DNA of 64,000 bases from Shewanella putrefaciens (lineage in GTDB: Bacteria; Pseudomonadota; Gammaproteobacteria; Enterobacterales; Shewanellaceae). The stretch lies in NCBI RefSeq assembly GCF_016406305.1, contig NZ_CP066369.1:2498501-2562500 (forward strand). Reading direction: 5' to 3'. Position numbers and translations under genes: made by a program. Numbering within the stretch: the stretch's first letter is position 1; every line of letters starts with the position of its first letter. Shown here in pieces: positions 50,834-61,264 of this stretch. The notes under the pieces were generated by a model. That model was not told the DNA's origin, did no database searches, and saw nothing but the letters and a program-made list of their open reading frames with translations.

Positions 50834-53459
50834 ATCGCCAAAAGTTGTAAAGAAAAAACTCTTTTCGCCTATTTGGCTACTTCCCATTGTTGCGCTCGTC
50901 CTCGGCGCATGGTTGGGGATAAAGAGCATAAAAGAATCAGGAATTGAAATTCAAATCCATTTTCCGAGCGCTACTGGAATTGAGGTGGGTAAAACCTTAG
51001 TCAAATACCAAGGGTTAACCGTCGGCAAAGTCAAAGATATTGGTATCGATGAGGATCTCAAGGGCGTCAATGTCAAAGTGATGATGGATTATCGCGCTAA
51101 GCCTTTCTTAAATAAACACACTTTATTTTGGTTAGTCACGCCTAAAGCCAGTATCACAGGCGTTGAAGGCTTAGATGCACTGTTTTCGGGTAACTACATC
51201 GCCATTCAACCAGGCAAAGGTAACTCTACCGCTTTCTTTGAGGCAGAGCGGCAACCACCACCTATGCAGGTCGGTTCAGAGGGGGTGATGGTCGAATTGA
51301 CCTCGGATAAACTTGGCTCCCTAGACGTAGGTTCGCCGATTTTCTTTCGCCAAATTCCCGTTGGGAGCGTTGTCAGCTACCGTTTAGATGGCAATGCCAG
51401 GGTCATTATCAGTGCCTTTATTCAAGAGCAATACGCTCGTTTAGTGAAGAAAAACTCCCACTTTTGGAACGTCTCAGGCGTGAAGATTGATGCATCCCTG
51501 TCTGGCGTTAAAGTCAGCTCAGAAAGTTTAGCGTCCATTCTGGCTGGCGGTGTTAGCTTCAGCTCGGACGAAAAAGCCCCCACGGCACAAAATGGTGATA
51601 ATTTTGCATTATTCGACTCTGAGATCAGCGCCTTAGGTGGGGTTGAAGTCAACCTGACCATGGCGCAGGGTGATGGAATAAATAATGGCACTCACATTGT
51701 TTACCGCGGTATCACCATTGGCAGTATTTTAAGTAAACAGCTCACTGAAAATGGCGTTACCGCAGTGGCTAAATTCGAGCCCCAATATGCCCATTTATTG
51801 ACCAGCGATGGCATATTTTGGCTTGAGGGCGCCGATATTTCCCTCTCCGGGATCAAAAATCCAGAACGGTTACTCACTGGCAGTGTGATTAATTTTCTCC
51901 CGGGCACCAGTGCTAGCACTACATTACCAGCAAGTTTCGCCCTGCAATCAAGTGCACCGGATTTAATGCAATCTAAAAAGCGTCTGTTGACCTTAAGTTC
52001 CGCTGAAAACATGGGGGTTACTGCGGGCGCCGAAGTACGGTATAAACAGCTTCCCATTGGTCGAGTACTGTCGGTTAACTTAACCCAAGACCTATCGGCG
52101 GTGGAGTATCGGCTCGAGCTGCAGCCCGAGTTTGCCAGTTTAGTTCGCAGTGACAGTTATTTCGTTCCCGAGTCGGCCCTGAGTATCGATGCCTCCCTCG
52201 AGGGCGTTTCGGTCAAGACAAGGGATCTTGCCACGCTAACAAAGGGAGCCATTAGTCTGATCCCTGGTAACAATAAGACGCCGCTCGCGGGAAATACTCC
52301 TCTTTCGCTCTTTAGTTCAATTGAAGCCGCCAACGCATATTTTGAGCGCCAACATCGCGTGTACTTAACGCTGATAAGTCAGGATGGCGCCGATGTGAGT
52401 CAAGGCTCACCGATTTACTATAAGAAGATGCAAATTGGTACCGTAGAATCCGTGAGCTGGCAAAGTAAGAGTGAAGACTTTGCCATTAAACTGGCCATTG
52501 ATAAGCAGTTTCAACCTCTGCTGCAAAAACCTAAGGTGTTTTGGCGTAACAGTGCCCTTGATATCAGCGCCAGTCTTGCTGGCATAGATGTCGCCTTAGC
52601 CCCTCTGCAAGGTGCATTAAAAGGCAGCATCAGCTTAGGGCTGCTCGATAAAACCACCGCAGAGCCAAATACTGCTGCACTCAAGCTGTACGAGAATCAA
52701 CAACTCGCATTAGCACAGGCACAGGCTATTCGTCTCACCCTACCCGCCTCGGCTAAACTGGCAGCAAAGGCCGCCATTCGCTATCAAGGCCATCAAGTGG
52801 GTGAAGTCTCACAGGTTAAATTAAACACAGATTTGAATACTTTAACCGCCACCGCTTACCTTTATGGCGAATATGCCGAGCATTTTAGTCGCAGCGATTG
52901 TGAGTATTATGTGGTGGAAGCGCAGATCTCACTCGCGGGTATCAAAGCGCCAGAAACCTTAATCACCGGTCCCTACATTAGCGTATTGCCAGGTAAAAAT
53001 GGGCAAAAAACAACCCAGTTTACTGCCAATATGGTCGAGGGCAGTTATGCCAATGTTCCAGAAAATGCACTTAAATTTACCTTAGAAGATACGAATTTAG
53101 GCTCAATGAAGATAGGTAGCCCCATTTTTTTCCGCGGCATTAAAGTCGGCCAAATCGACGGTTATGGTCTATCAACTCAAGGCAATAGTGTGTTGATGCA
53201 GGCTCATATCGAGCCGCAGTACAGTCACTTAGTGAATCAAAGCAGTCAGTTCTGGGATGCTTCAGGGATTAAAGTGGATGTGGGCCTCTTCTCGGGTGCA
53301 CAAATTGAAACTGGCTCGCTGGAAACCTTACTCGCGGGCGGCATCAATGTGGCGACGAAGGACACGACCCAAGACGATAACCGTTTAGTGACGGGAACGG
53401 TATTTAGATTACAACACAAAGCCGAAAATGAATGGCAAGAATGGGCACCAGCCCAGTAA
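50820..53459 (+). CDS. letB: LetB (YebT), MCE-domain lipid tunnel protein
   Basis: LetB is anchored in the inner membrane and stacks seven MCE rings into a hydrophobic tunnel towards the outer membrane. The 879-residue protein has one N-terminal membrane helix (IWLLPIVALVLGAWLGI, about 17-34). Seven MCE repeats can be counted from the recurring G...YQG..VG.V pattern, near residues 45, 160, 280, 395, 520, 645 and 760 (for example KYQGLTVGKVKDIGI and FFRGIKVGQIDGYGL). This is the same number and length as in E. coli LetB. Translation is coupled to the preceding gene by overlap. Confidence 0.94.
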   Translation: MTQIESPKVVKKKLFSPIWLLPIVALVLGAWLGIKSIKESGIEIQIHFPSATGIEVGKTLVKYQGLTVGKVKDIGIDEDLKGVNVKVMMDYRAKPFLNKHTLFWLVTPKASITGVEGLDALFSGNYIAIQPGKGNSTAFFEAERQPPPMQVGSEGVMVELTSDKLGSLDVGSPIFFRQIPVGSVVSYRLDGNARVIISAFIQEQYARLVKKNSHFWNVSGVKIDASLSGVKVSSESLASILAGGVSFSSDEKAPTAQNGDNFALFDSEISALGGVEVNLTMAQGDGINNGTHIVYRGITIGSILSKQLTENGVTAVAKFEPQYAHLLTSDGIFWLEGADISLSGIKNPERLLTGSVINFLPGTSASTTLPASFALQSSAPDLMQSKKRLLTLSSAENMGVTAGAEVRYKQLPIGRVLSVNLTQDLSAVEYRLELQPEFASLVRSDSYFVPESALSIDASLEGVSVKTRDLATLTKGAISLIPGNNKTPLAGNTPLSLFSSIEAANAYFERQHRVYLTLISQDGADVSQGSPIYYKKMQIGTVESVSWQSKSEDFAIKLAIDKQFQPLLQKPKVFWRNSALDISASLAGIDVALAPLQGALKGSISLGLLDKTTAEPNTAALKLYENQQLALAQAQAIRLTLPASAKLAAKAAIRYQGHQVGEVSQVKLNTDLNTLTATAYLYGEYAEHFSRSDCEYYVVEAQISLAGIKAPETLITGPYISVLPGKNGQKTTQFTANMVEGSYANVPENALKFTLEDTNLGSMKIGSPIFFRGIKVGQIDGYGLSTQGNSVLMQAHIEPQYSHLVNQSSQFWDASGIKVDVGLFSGAQIETGSLETLLAGGINVATKDTTQDDNRLVTGTVFRLQHKAENEWQEWAPAQ

Positions 53460-53479
53460 TCAGTCCGAACTTAACACAT

Positions 53480-53511
53480 AAAAATCAGGCGCATTATGTG
53501 CCTGATTTTAT
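53480..53511 (+). terminator. Terminator of the letAB operon
   Basis: AAAATCAGGC pairs with GCCTGATTTT around a 9-base loop, 20 bases after the letB stop. It also lies just past the 3' end of the convergent SpmAB gene and may serve both strands. Confidence 0.88.
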
Positions 53512-53539
53512 ATACCGCGGATATTTTCACACCAATCAT

Positions 53540-54772
53540 CTAGCCATAAAACCAGTAGCAAACTGCAATCGCGGCGCTGATCCCGGCGACATCGGCGGTT
53601 AAACCACAGGCCAAGGCATGGCGACCATGGCGTATTCCCACTGAGCCAAAATACACGGCTAACACATAAAATGTGGTTTCTGTGCTGCCCTGAAAAATCG
53701 CCGCTAAACGCCCCGCAAAGGAATCCACACCATGGTGCTCCATGGTTTCGAGCATCATGGCCCTTGCACCCGAACCACTGAAAGGCTTCATCAATGCGGT
53801 CGGCATTGCATCGACAAAACGAGTGTCAAATCCCATTAAACGCACACCGCTGGCAATGAGCTGCAACAGATAATCCAAGGCGCCGGATGCGCGCAGCAAT
53901 CCAATCGCCAATAGCATGGCGAGCAGATAGGGAATAAGCTGGATGGATTGGGCAAATCCCGCCTTGGCGCCTTCGATAAACTCGTCATAAACCGCGACCT
54001 TACGAATACCCGCCACCAGCACAAAGGCAAATACGAGTAAGAGTAATACTCCATTGCCCATGGCTGTCGACACAGTGCCAATCGCCTCGGCACTTAAGGT
54101 CATTAAATAAAAGCCACTCGCGACTAACCCCGCCAGCATCAAAGCCCCATAACCGAGCACAACAGCGTTCAATAAGGAAATCCGTTGTACCAAGGCCACA
54201 ACCAGCAAGCCCGCCAATGTCGATGCCGAGGTCGCCAGTAAAATCGGCAGAAAAATATCCGCAGGCGCTGCCGCCCCCTGCTGGGCGCGGTACAGAAATA
54301 CCGTCACAGGCACTAAGGTCACAGAGGAAGTATTGAGCACTAAAAATAAGATTTGGGCATTGGTCGCGACGGTTTTCACTGGATTGAGGCTCTGCAAATC
54401 CTGCATCGCTTTTAACCCCAGCGGCGTGGCGGCATTATCTAAGCCAAAAATATTCGCCGTTAAATTCATGGTCATACTGCCAAAGGCCGGATGCCCCTTA
54501 GGCACTTCAGGCATCAAGCGGCGCAGCAATGGCTCAAACACAAAAGCGATAGCACCAACTACCCCCGCCTTTTCCCCCACCCGCATCAATCCCATCCACA
54601 GGGAAAGTACGCCAATCAGTCCAAGGGAGATTTCAGCGGCAAGCTTAGCACTGCTAAACAACGCCTCCACCGAGATGGATAACACTTCAACGTGCCCATG
54701 GAACAGTTGCACCGCTATTGCGAGCAATGCCGTGATAAAGAAAGCTAACCACACGCGATTTAGCACACACAT
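53540..54772 (-). CDS. SpmA-SpmB fusion, nucleoside-recognition (Gate) domain membrane protein
   Basis: A 410-residue membrane protein with about ten hydrophobic segments. The first half matches spore maturation protein A (GLIGVLSLWMGLMRVGEKAG, NLTANIFGLDNAATPLGLKAM) and the second half SpmB (PYLLAMLLAIGLLRASGAL, FSGSGARAMMLETMEHHG, STETTFYVLAVYFGSVGIR). Such fusions are common in non-sporulating bacteria and belong to the Gate/nucleoside-recognition family; the transported substrate is not known. It is a single gene between letB and rsmF. Confidence 0.88.
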   Translation of the reverse strand: MCVLNRVWLAFFITALLAIAVQLFHGHVEVLSISVEALFSSAKLAAEISLGLIGVLSLWMGLMRVGEKAGVVGAIAFVFEPLLRRLMPEVPKGHPAFGSMTMNLTANIFGLDNAATPLGLKAMQDLQSLNPVKTVATNAQILFLVLNTSSVTLVPVTVFLYRAQQGAAAPADIFLPILLATSASTLAGLLVVALVQRISLLNAVVLGYGALMLAGLVASGFYLMTLSAEAIGTVSTAMGNGVLLLLVFAFVLVAGIRKVAVYDEFIEGAKAGFAQSIQLIPYLLAMLLAIGLLRASGALDYLLQLIASGVRLMGFDTRFVDAMPTALMKPFSGSGARAMMLETMEHHGVDSFAGRLAAIFQGSTETTFYVLAVYFGSVGIRHGRHALACGLTADVAGISAAIAVCYWFYG

Positions 54773-54979
54773 CCCCTTATTTTTATTTGTTTTTATTCTA
54801 TTAGCCCATGACCACTGACGGCTAAATCACTATCCTAACTATGCTACCTCGCCCTATACAGTGGGCTACAATTCTTAACGGCTTGGGCACTGGGGATAAA
54901 ATCTCAGACCCAATAAGGGATTATGATATACTCGCGCCAATTGATACACAGTCTATTTTCCTATGGTCCAACGAAATCA

Positions 54980-56425
54980 ATGGTTCAATTAAATCAAAAT
55001 TTTATCAATACCATCACCCAAGAACTCCCCAGCCATTTATCGATGGACGAATTTGTCGCCGCCTGTGCCCGGCCGCTTAGACGCTCAATTCGAGTCAATA
55101 CCTTAAAAATCAGCAGCGACGACTTTAAGACGCTGATGCAACCTAAGGGCTGGACGTTCGATCCCATTCCCTGGTGCCAAGATGGCTTTTGGATCAGTTA
55201 CGATGAAGAAGAGCAACTCGGCAATGCCCTAGAACACATTCAGGGCCTATTCTACATCCAAGAAGCCAGCTCTATGTTGCCACCGACCGCACTTTTTACT
55301 CCTAGTGCAGAGTGGCAATGCGTGCTCGATCTCGCCTCTGCTCCCGGTTCTAAAACCACGCAAATAGCCGCGTTAATGCACAATCGAGGCCTGCTTGTCG
55401 CCAATGAGTATTCGGCGAGCCGCGTGAAAGTATTGCATGCCAACGTGCTACGCATGGGTGCGAGCCACTGTGCACTCACCCATTTCGATGGCCGAGTGTT
55501 TGGCGAATACCTGTATGAAAGTTTCGATGCCGTGCTTATCGATGCGCCCTGCGGCGGCGAAGGCACTGTGCGTAAAGACGTTGATGCGCTCAAACATTGG
55601 AGCCTAGACGATGTGTTGGCCATTAGTGAAACCCAAAAAGCCTTAATCGAATCGGCATTTTTAGCCCTAAAACCCGGTGGTAGCTTAGTCTATTCCACTT
55701 GCACCTTAAATCGCCTCGAAAACCAAGGCGTGTGCGAGTATCTCAAACAACAATATCCCGATGCGGTGCAGTTTGACTCCCTAAGCGATTTATTTGAGGG
55801 TGCTGAACGCGCTACCACTCCCGAAGGCTTCTTACATGTCTGGCCACAAATTTTCGACAGTGAAGGTTTCTTTGTCGCGAAATTAACTAAAACGGCCTCG
55901 GTACCACGCCTACAGCCAGAGCCTACACTGCAGAAAAATTTCCCCTTTGTCCCCGCGTCAGCGAAACAAGCCCAAGGGATCAAAGACTATTTTCAGCTGG
56001 ATTTAGGCATAAGTTTGCCGGATGACCTTATCATGGTGCGGGACGATGAATTTTGGTTGTTTCCGAAAGAATTTAACGCGTTTATTGGACGCATGCGCTT
56101 TCAACGCATAGGTATAAAACTTGCCGATCATAGCAAACATGGCTTTAAAGTCCGCCATGAGGCAATTATTGCCTTAGCGGGAAAACAGCTCAGCCCAGCG
56201 GCAAACAGGGTCGATGTGAGTGATATCGAAGCAAAAGAGTATCTGATGGGCCGGGATATTCCGCTAAATCAGCCAGTCAAAGCCCAAGGCGAAGTGATCG
56301 TCTGTTATGGCGGTGCACCTTTAGGCATGGCGAAACATTTAGGCAATAAGTTAAAAAACAACCTGCCCAGAGACTTAGTGAAAGATAAGGTATTACTGCT
56401 GCCCGAATTGATAAAATTGTTATAG
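54980..56425 (+). CDS. rsmF: 16S rRNA (cytosine(1407)-C5)-methyltransferase RsmF
   Basis: RsmF (YebU) methylates C1407 of 16S rRNA in the assembled 30S subunit. I start at 54980 (MVQLNQNFINTITQ), giving 481 residues, near the 479 of E. coli; the frame is open 19 codons further. The N-terminal part reads ACARPLRRSIRVNTLKIS. The SAM-binding and catalytic motifs are LDLASAPGSKTTQIAA, DAPCGGEGTVRKD (first Cys) and VYSTCTLNRLENQGV (catalytic Cys). A C-terminal PUA-like part follows (GRDIPLNQPVKAQGEVIVCYGG). It is transcribed alone. Confidence 0.94.
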   Translation: MVQLNQNFINTITQELPSHLSMDEFVAACARPLRRSIRVNTLKISSDDFKTLMQPKGWTFDPIPWCQDGFWISYDEEEQLGNALEHIQGLFYIQEASSMLPPTALFTPSAEWQCVLDLASAPGSKTTQIAALMHNRGLLVANEYSASRVKVLHANVLRMGASHCALTHFDGRVFGEYLYESFDAVLIDAPCGGEGTVRKDVDALKHWSLDDVLAISETQKALIESAFLALKPGGSLVYSTCTLNRLENQGVCEYLKQQYPDAVQFDSLSDLFEGAERATTPEGFLHVWPQIFDSEGFFVAKLTKTASVPRLQPEPTLQKNFPFVPASAKQAQGIKDYFQLDLGISLPDDLIMVRDDEFWLFPKEFNAFIGRMRFQRIGIKLADHSKHGFKVRHEAIIALAGKQLSPAANRVDVSDIEAKEYLMGRDIPLNQPVKAQGEVIVCYGGAPLGMAKHLGNKLKNNLPRDLVKDKVLLLPELIKLL

Positions 56426-56514
56426 TTGCGCTGTTTTTTAGCGATAAATAACCTAAAAAAGGGGAAGGAGAAAGCGCCTCTAGGGCTAAAGCTCAACTAC
56501 ACTGAGTCTATTGT

Positions 56515-56610
56515 AAAGCGCACTGCATGGCGCTTTCACCTGTAGCGCACGGCTCTTCAACGAGCCATTCCCCTAGGCCCAAACAGCTGAATCGTTTTGG
56601 GCCTTTTTTT
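56515..56610 (+). terminator. Three stacked hairpins ending in a rho-independent terminator after rsmF
   Basis: AAAGCGC (56515-56521) pairs with GCGCTTT (56530-56536). GGCTC (56551-56555) pairs with GAGCC (56562-56566). GGCCCAAA (56576-56583) pairs with TTTGGGCC (56596-56603) and is followed by seven Ts. The last one is a strong terminator. The set begins 90 bases after the rsmF stop and could also be the 3' part of a small RNA. Confidence 0.75.
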
Positions 56611-56655
56611 ATCGCTGGGAAATCCGCTTTATATTATTAATATGATTGGTATAAG

Positions 56656-57444
56656 TTAACGCCCGACTAAACGGGCGGCATCCTTGAATAAGTTAAAGAA
56701 GTTGTTGCTAGTATATTCGGCAAGCGCTTCGTAAGGTTCACCTCTCAGCTCGGCCACAAACTCGGCCACATCCCTGACATAGGCGGGTTGGTTTTCTTGC
56801 CCACGGTGGGGAATAGGCGCTAAATAAGGCGAATCCGTTTCAACCAACAATCGATCCTTAGGTACCTTACGGATCACGGTCCGCAGCTCACCGGCGTTTT
56901 TAAAGGTCACAATCCCTGAGACTGAGATGTAAAAACCAAGGTCAATGGCTGCTTTCGCCATCTCCCAGTTTTCAGTAAAGCAATGCAGTACACCGCCCAC
57001 CTTATCCGCACCGCCCTGCTTGAGCATATTGATGGTATCTTCACGTGCATCACGGGTATGGACAATCAAAGGTTTATTCACTTCGACCGCGAGGGCAATT
57101 TGCTGCTCAAAACATTGTTGTTGCAGCTGTTTCGTTTCATCGGCATAAAAATAATCTAGGCCCGTTTCCCCAATAGCGACCACTCTTGCATCGGTTGCAA
57201 AACGGCGAATTTGGTCAATATCCAGACCTTCTTTAACGTCTAATGGGTGCACTCCCGATGATAAAAAGACCTGCTCAAAGGCAGCGACCTTATCACGCAT
57301 GGATTCAAACCCTTGCTGGCGTACATTTACACATAACATATAGTCAACGCCACGGGCCTTAGCATTGGCAAGGATCTGTTCGAGGGTTTGTTGATCGGGC
57401 GCCGCTTTCAAGCGATCGAGATGGCAGTGTGAATCAATAAGCAC
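56656..57444 (-). CDS. ycfH: TatD-family metal-dependent hydrolase YcfH
   Basis: A 262-residue TIM-barrel hydrolase of the TatD DNase family. I use the GTG at 57444 (GGAA seven bases upstream): the product then begins VLIDSHCHLDR, where enterobacterial YcfH begins MFLVDSHCHLD. The additional 21 codons upstream are hydrophobic by accident. Metal ligands are in DSHCHLD, GETGLDYFY (Glu), PLIVHTRDA, VLHCFTE and ETDSPYLAP. It lies 91 bases after pilZ, in the tmk-holB-pilZ-tatD order found in Pseudomonas. Confidence 0.93.
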   Translation of the reverse strand: MLIDSHCHLDRLKAAPDQQTLEQILANAKARGVDYMLCVNVRQQGFESMRDKVAAFEQVFLSSGVHPLDVKEGLDIDQIRRFATDARVVAIGETGLDYFYADETKQLQQQCFEQQIALAVEVNKPLIVHTRDAREDTINMLKQGGADKVGGVLHCFTENWEMAKAAIDLGFYISVSGIVTFKNAGELRTVIRKVPKDRLLVETDSPYLAPIPHRGQENQPAYVRDVAEFVAELRGEPYEALAEYTSNNFFNLFKDAARLVGR

Positions 57445-57535
57445 AGCAATTTCCAAGCAGAGAAACAAAAGGACGACAAGGATACCCAGCCAAGGGATCG
57501 AGGTCAAATGCCTAGCGCCCTAACGCTCCCCAAAG

Positions 57536-57862
57536 CTACATAGTGCAGGTTAAATCGCCGGAAGCAAGCTCGCGGGAAAGTAGCTTCTCGATATGGTGTT
57601 TATGGCTATCGGGCTCAGAAAGGATTTTAATGCCTATCCCAACGGGGCGGCCACCCGAAGCCCCTAAAGGATTGATCCAAACTACAACACCTCGAAATTC
57701 ATTGGTGCTAGTCGCTCCAGGCAAACGATAGGCAATGGTCAGGGGTTGACCTAGATAGTGGCTCTCGCTGGTTGTGACAAACAAACCCGCGGGCTTAATA
57801 AAGGGCATATAGGCGCGGTATAGCTGATGTAACGTATCAAAATTAACGACGAGATCTACCAT
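57536..57862 (-). CDS. pilZ: Type IV pilus assembly protein PilZ
   Basis: A 108-residue PilZ-domain protein of the PA2960 type, needed for type IV pilus formation in Pseudomonas through contact with PilB and FimX-like proteins. Recognisable parts: YRAYMPFIKPAGLFV at the start, GQPLTIAYRLPG in the middle and RPVGIGIKIL near the end. The RxxxR c-di-GMP motif of binding PilZ domains is absent, as in true PilZ. It lies six bases after holB. Confidence 0.92.
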   Translation of the reverse strand: MVDLVVNFDTLHQLYRAYMPFIKPAGLFVTTSESHYLGQPLTIAYRLPGATSTNEFRGVVVWINPLGASGGRPVGIGIKILSEPDSHKHHIEKLLSRELASGDLTCTM

Positions 57863-57868
57863 GGCGTG

Positions 57869-58825
57869 CTACTTATTTGTTATTTCTTTATATTCTAAGA
57901 CATAACTTTGACACAAGCCCAAATAATTGACGGTCGGCATTGTACTTAAGTTATGACACATTCCCATGATCTTTGCCGCCAAATTCCCTATTTGCGCTTG
58001 GATAAACGCATCTTGGTGGCTGTTCTTCAATAAAATTTGTCGTAAAAGCAGGTATAAAACCTTAAGTGCATCAATTATTTGTAGTTCACTAATGGTTAAC
58101 AAACTAGCACACAGATGGCCGGACGACAAACTTTGCGCCCAATCTTTGCGAAATTGCAGCAAAACCTGATAACGGCTCGGTTGTGTGCCCTCAGCAACTA
58201 AACTCTTGGCTAATGTTAACGGGCCGCCCACCACACTTAAACACCAAGTCACATCCTCTTGGATCTGACATTGCTGCATTAACCAGTTTTTGATCAAAGC
58301 CTTAGACGGCGCCACAAAGGGAAGTCGCTGGCAGCGACTGCTGATCGTCGCCATCAAACGGGCCGGAGTGTCCGACTGCAGTATGAGCAGTGTTTCTTTG
58401 CCAGGCTCTTCGAGGGTTTTAAGTAAGGCGTTCGCGGCGGCGGAATTTAGCCGTTCACTGTGATGAATAAGCGCAACACGCCGACCGCTTTGCTGCGCCG
58501 TCGAAGTGAGCCGCGTACAAAGCTCGCGAATTTGATCGACTTTGATTTGATTACCATCGGCTTCGATTTGATAGAAATCCGGGTGATTGCCCGCATCGAA
58601 TAATTGACACGACTTGCATAGACCACAGGCTCCCACCGCCTTAGGTTGCAGGCACATGGCGGTGCGGGCCATAAACACACTCAGTAATTCCCCACCATAG
58701 GCAGAATCTATCCCCACCAACTGAGCATGTGGTATTTGGTGAGATTGTAACTGGGTTAAAAAGGCCTGCCTTGGCATATCGAGCCAAGGCAGGGTTAACA
58801 CATCAAAGCCGTTATTGGCTACCAT
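57869..58825 (-). CDS. holB: DNA polymerase III delta-prime subunit
   Basis: This is the clamp-loader delta-prime subunit, 318 residues. The N-terminal ATPase-like domain keeps the zinc site ([10 protein letters not shown]) and the stretch [26 protein letters not shown], with the SRC motif in [11 protein letters not shown]. The usual Walker A is degenerate, as expected for delta-prime. The ATG overlaps the end of tmk by seven bases (ATGGTAG), indicating coupled translation. Confidence 0.95.
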   Translation of the reverse strand: MVANNGFDVLTLPWLDMPRQAFLTQLQSHQIPHAQLVGIDSAYGGELLSVFMARTAMCLQPKAVGACGLCKSCQLFDAGNHPDFYQIEADGNQIKVDQIRELCTRLTSTAQQSGRRVALIHHSERLNSAAANALLKTLEEPGKETLLILQSDTPARLMATISSRCQRLPFVAPSKALIKNWLMQQCQIQEDVTWCLSVVGGPLTLAKSLVAEGTQPSRYQVLLQFRKDWAQSLSSGHLCASLLTISELQIIDALKVLYLLLRQILLKNSHQDAFIQAQIGNLAAKIMGMCHNLSTMPTVNYLGLCQSYVLEYKEITNK

Positions 58826-59448
58826 GCCATTGCCTGTAACACGGCCAAGATATCCTTATGCACCTCGGCCATAGTTTGACTGGCATCGATAACCATGATG
58901 CTATCATCTTCATTGGCAAGTCTAAGGTAGGTTGCCCGAGCCCTCTCAAAAAAATCAATCGCTTGTTGCTCGATTCTGTCAAGTTCTCCCCGCTTTGCCG
59001 CACGCATAAGCCCAAGCTTTGGGTCAAGGTCGAGATAGAGAGTTAAATCGGGTTTAAAACCTTTGAGGGTCGCATTGCTGACGGCTTCGACTAAGGGCAT
59101 CAGACCACGTCCACCACCTTGATAGGCTAAGGATGACAAATTGTGCCTATCCCCCAGTACCCACTTTCCCTCTGCTAAGGCAGGTTTAATCACATTGGCG
59201 ACCAACTGGGCTCTGGCGGCGTAAATAAGCAGGCATTCAGACTCATCACACAGGGGATCGTTTGGATCGGCAATTTTAACTAAATCACGGATACGCTCGG
59301 CCAACGGCGTGCCACCCGGCTCGCGGGTACACACAGGGGCAAGGCCAGTGTGCTTCTCGATAAAATCACGAATAAGGGCAATCGCACTCGATTTGCCAGC
59401 GCCTTCCAGTCCTTCAACAACAATAAATTTGGCGGATGCTTGGGTCAT
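58819..59448 (-). CDS. tmk: Thymidylate kinase
   Basis: Tmk phosphorylates dTMP to dTDP. 209 residues with P-loop [12 protein letters not shown], the DR-containing [16 protein letters not shown] motif and [16 protein letters not shown] in the lid area. Its start overlaps the mltG stop by four bases (ATGA), and its end overlaps holB. Confidence 0.97.
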   Translation of the reverse strand: MTQASAKFIVVEGLEGAGKSSAIALIRDFIEKHTGLAPVCTREPGGTPLAERIRDLVKIADPNDPLCDESECLLIYAARAQLVANVIKPALAEGKWVLGDRHNLSSLAYQGGGRGLMPLVEAVSNATLKGFKPDLTLYLDLDPKLGLMRAAKRGELDRIEQQAIDFFERARATYLRLANEDDSIMVIDASQTMAEVHKDILAVLQAMAW

Positions 59449-60455
59449 TTTTTCTTTCTCTGATAAATATCGACGGCGCGGTTATGCTCTTCCAAGGTGC
59501 TCGAAAACACATGAGTGCCATCGTTGCGCGACACAAAATACAAATAACTCACCTTAGCGGGTTTAGATACCGCCTGTAATGAAGCCTTGCTCGGTGCGGC
59601 AATCGGCGTTGGCGGCAAACCGAAAATACGATAGGTGTTAAAGGGCGTATCTTCGACTAAATCCTTGCGGGTGATATTGCCTTTAAATCTGTCTCCCATG
59701 CCGTAAATGACTGTGGGATCCGTCTGCAGCTTCATACCCAAATTCAGTCGATTGATAAAAACACCGGCGATTTGATCCCGTTCAAAGGCTTGGCCGGTTT
59801 CCTTTTCGACAATCGAAGCCAAGATCAGCATTTCGTAGGACGATTTTAACGGTAAACCGGGTACACGCTCCGCCCAGGCTTTGGCCAGCTCCTGCTCCAT
59901 CATTTTATAACTTTGGGTTAGCATCACCTTGGCATCACTATCGGCGGTGTAATGGTAGGTATCGGGGAAAAACTTACCCTCAGGCAGTGCCGAGTCATCA
60001 CCCTGCTCCATCAATACGGCACTGAAAACCTCAGGGGTTAATTGTAGGTGTGGGGCGCTCGCGAGTTGTTGTTCCCACTCTGCAATAGTTTTACCTTCGA
60101 CCAAGGTCAGGCTAAAGGTTTTAACCTTACCTGCAACTAAATCATTGAGTAAATCGACAATAGTCTGTGATGGCGCCATCTCATACAGACCGGTGCGGAT
60201 TTTTGCCAGTTCAGGGCGAAACTTGAGTAACCACTTGAGTTTCCATGTTGCCTGGATCACTCCCTCGGCTTCCAATTGTGAGGCCAACTGATTCACGCTC
60301 GTGCCACGGGCGATGGTAAGTTCTTTGGGTTCAGTTAAGCCCAGTGGGGTTTGGCTGTAATCGATAATAGTTTGATAGCCCCAATAGCCAGCCAAGCAAG
60401 CTAAGGTGAGCAAGGTCAACAGGGTTGAACTGGCGATTAGAATGAGTTTTTTCAT
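59445..60455 (-). CDS. mltG: Endolytic murein transglycosylase MltG (YceG)
   Basis: MltG cuts nascent glycan strands at the inner membrane and sets their length. 336 residues: N-terminal membrane helix ([23 protein letters not shown]), a LysM-like part ([21 protein letters not shown]) and the YceG domain. The catalytic Glu is in [13 protein letters not shown], and [15 protein letters not shown] and [18 protein letters not shown] are characteristic. It overlaps pabC and tmk by four bases on either side. Confidence 0.96.
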   Translation of the reverse strand: MKKLILIASSTLLTLLTLACLAGYWGYQTIIDYSQTPLGLTEPKELTIARGTSVNQLASQLEAEGVIQATWKLKWLLKFRPELAKIRTGLYEMAPSQTIVDLLNDLVAGKVKTFSLTLVEGKTIAEWEQQLASAPHLQLTPEVFSAVLMEQGDDSALPEGKFFPDTYHYTADSDAKVMLTQSYKMMEQELAKAWAERVPGLPLKSSYEMLILASIVEKETGQAFERDQIAGVFINRLNLGMKLQTDPTVIYGMGDRFKGNITRKDLVEDTPFNTYRIFGLPPTPIAAPSKASLQAVSKPAKVSYLYFVSRNDGTHVFSSTLEEHNRAVDIYQRKKK

Positions 60456-61261
60456 AGTGTGAGTGAAAGTGTTTGTCTAAGGTGCGCGGTAATGGGAGCT
60501 CGGGTAAATGTGTGCGTATCAATCGCTAGCACATCCACGACTCCTAAAACGCTGTTAGTAATAAACGCCGAGTCAAACTCCACTAACTGCTCGGCGTCAA
60601 AGGGCAAACAATCGATATTCATCTGCTGTGCCAGTAAGGCTAGCATAACTTGCTCACGCATCACACCCGCAACACCGCAGAGTTCAAGTGACGGCGTGAC
60701 TACCTGGTTACCCTTAATAAAGAAGATGTTAGCCATTGATGACTCAATCACCTTCCCCATACAATCGAGCACCAACCAATCCTCAAAGCCCTCGGGCAAC
60801 GGCTGGGATCTGATCAACACTTGCTCGAGGCGATTAAGGTGTTTTATCCCCGCCAGCAAAGGCTGGTGACCTAAACGCACTGGGGAGGTTTTAAGATGAA
60901 TGCCCTGCTCTTGCCAAACGGCATAATGGGCTGGAATGGGATGAACTGAAACAACTTCGGTCGCCAAAACCTGCTCTGGCGGCGCATAGCCTCTGCCACC
61001 CACTCCCCGAGTGATTAACAATTTGATGCAGTGGTGTGGATACTGCTCGGCTAAAGTAATGAGCTGCTCGGCAAGGGCTGGACTCATTTGCCAGTCAAAC
61101 CCTAGCCTAGCGGCACCCGCGGTTAATCTCGCTTGGTGGGACTCAAAAAACAAAATACCATCCACACCCGTTCGCATGGTTGCAAATAGGCCATCACCAT
61201 AGGCAAGTCCCCTGTCCATAGGCGCAATGCTTGCCTGTGATACCCCATTAACCCAAATCAA
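60452..61261 (-). CDS. pabC: Aminodeoxychorismate lyase
   Basis: PabC is a PLP enzyme that releases p-aminobenzoate from aminodeoxychorismate for folate synthesis. 269 residues; segments DRGLAYGDGLFATMR, the PLP-Lys region GIKHLNRLEQVLIR and ESSMANIFFI are typical of fold type IV. The start is probably a TTG at 61261, with AGGA eight bases upstream. It lies three bases after dcd and overlaps mltG by four. Confidence 0.94.
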   Translation of the reverse strand: MIWVNGVSQASIAPMDRGLAYGDGLFATMRTGVDGILFFESHQARLTAGAARLGFDWQMSPALAEQLITLAEQYPHHCIKLLITRGVGGRGYAPPEQVLATEVVSVHPIPAHYAVWQEQGIHLKTSPVRLGHQPLLAGIKHLNRLEQVLIRSQPLPEGFEDWLVLDCMGKVIESSMANIFFIKGNQVVTPSLELCGVAGVMREQVMLALLAQQMNIDCLPFDAEQLVEFDSAFITNSVLGVVDVLAIDTHTFTRAPITAHLRQTLSLTL

Positions 61262-61264
61262 GGA

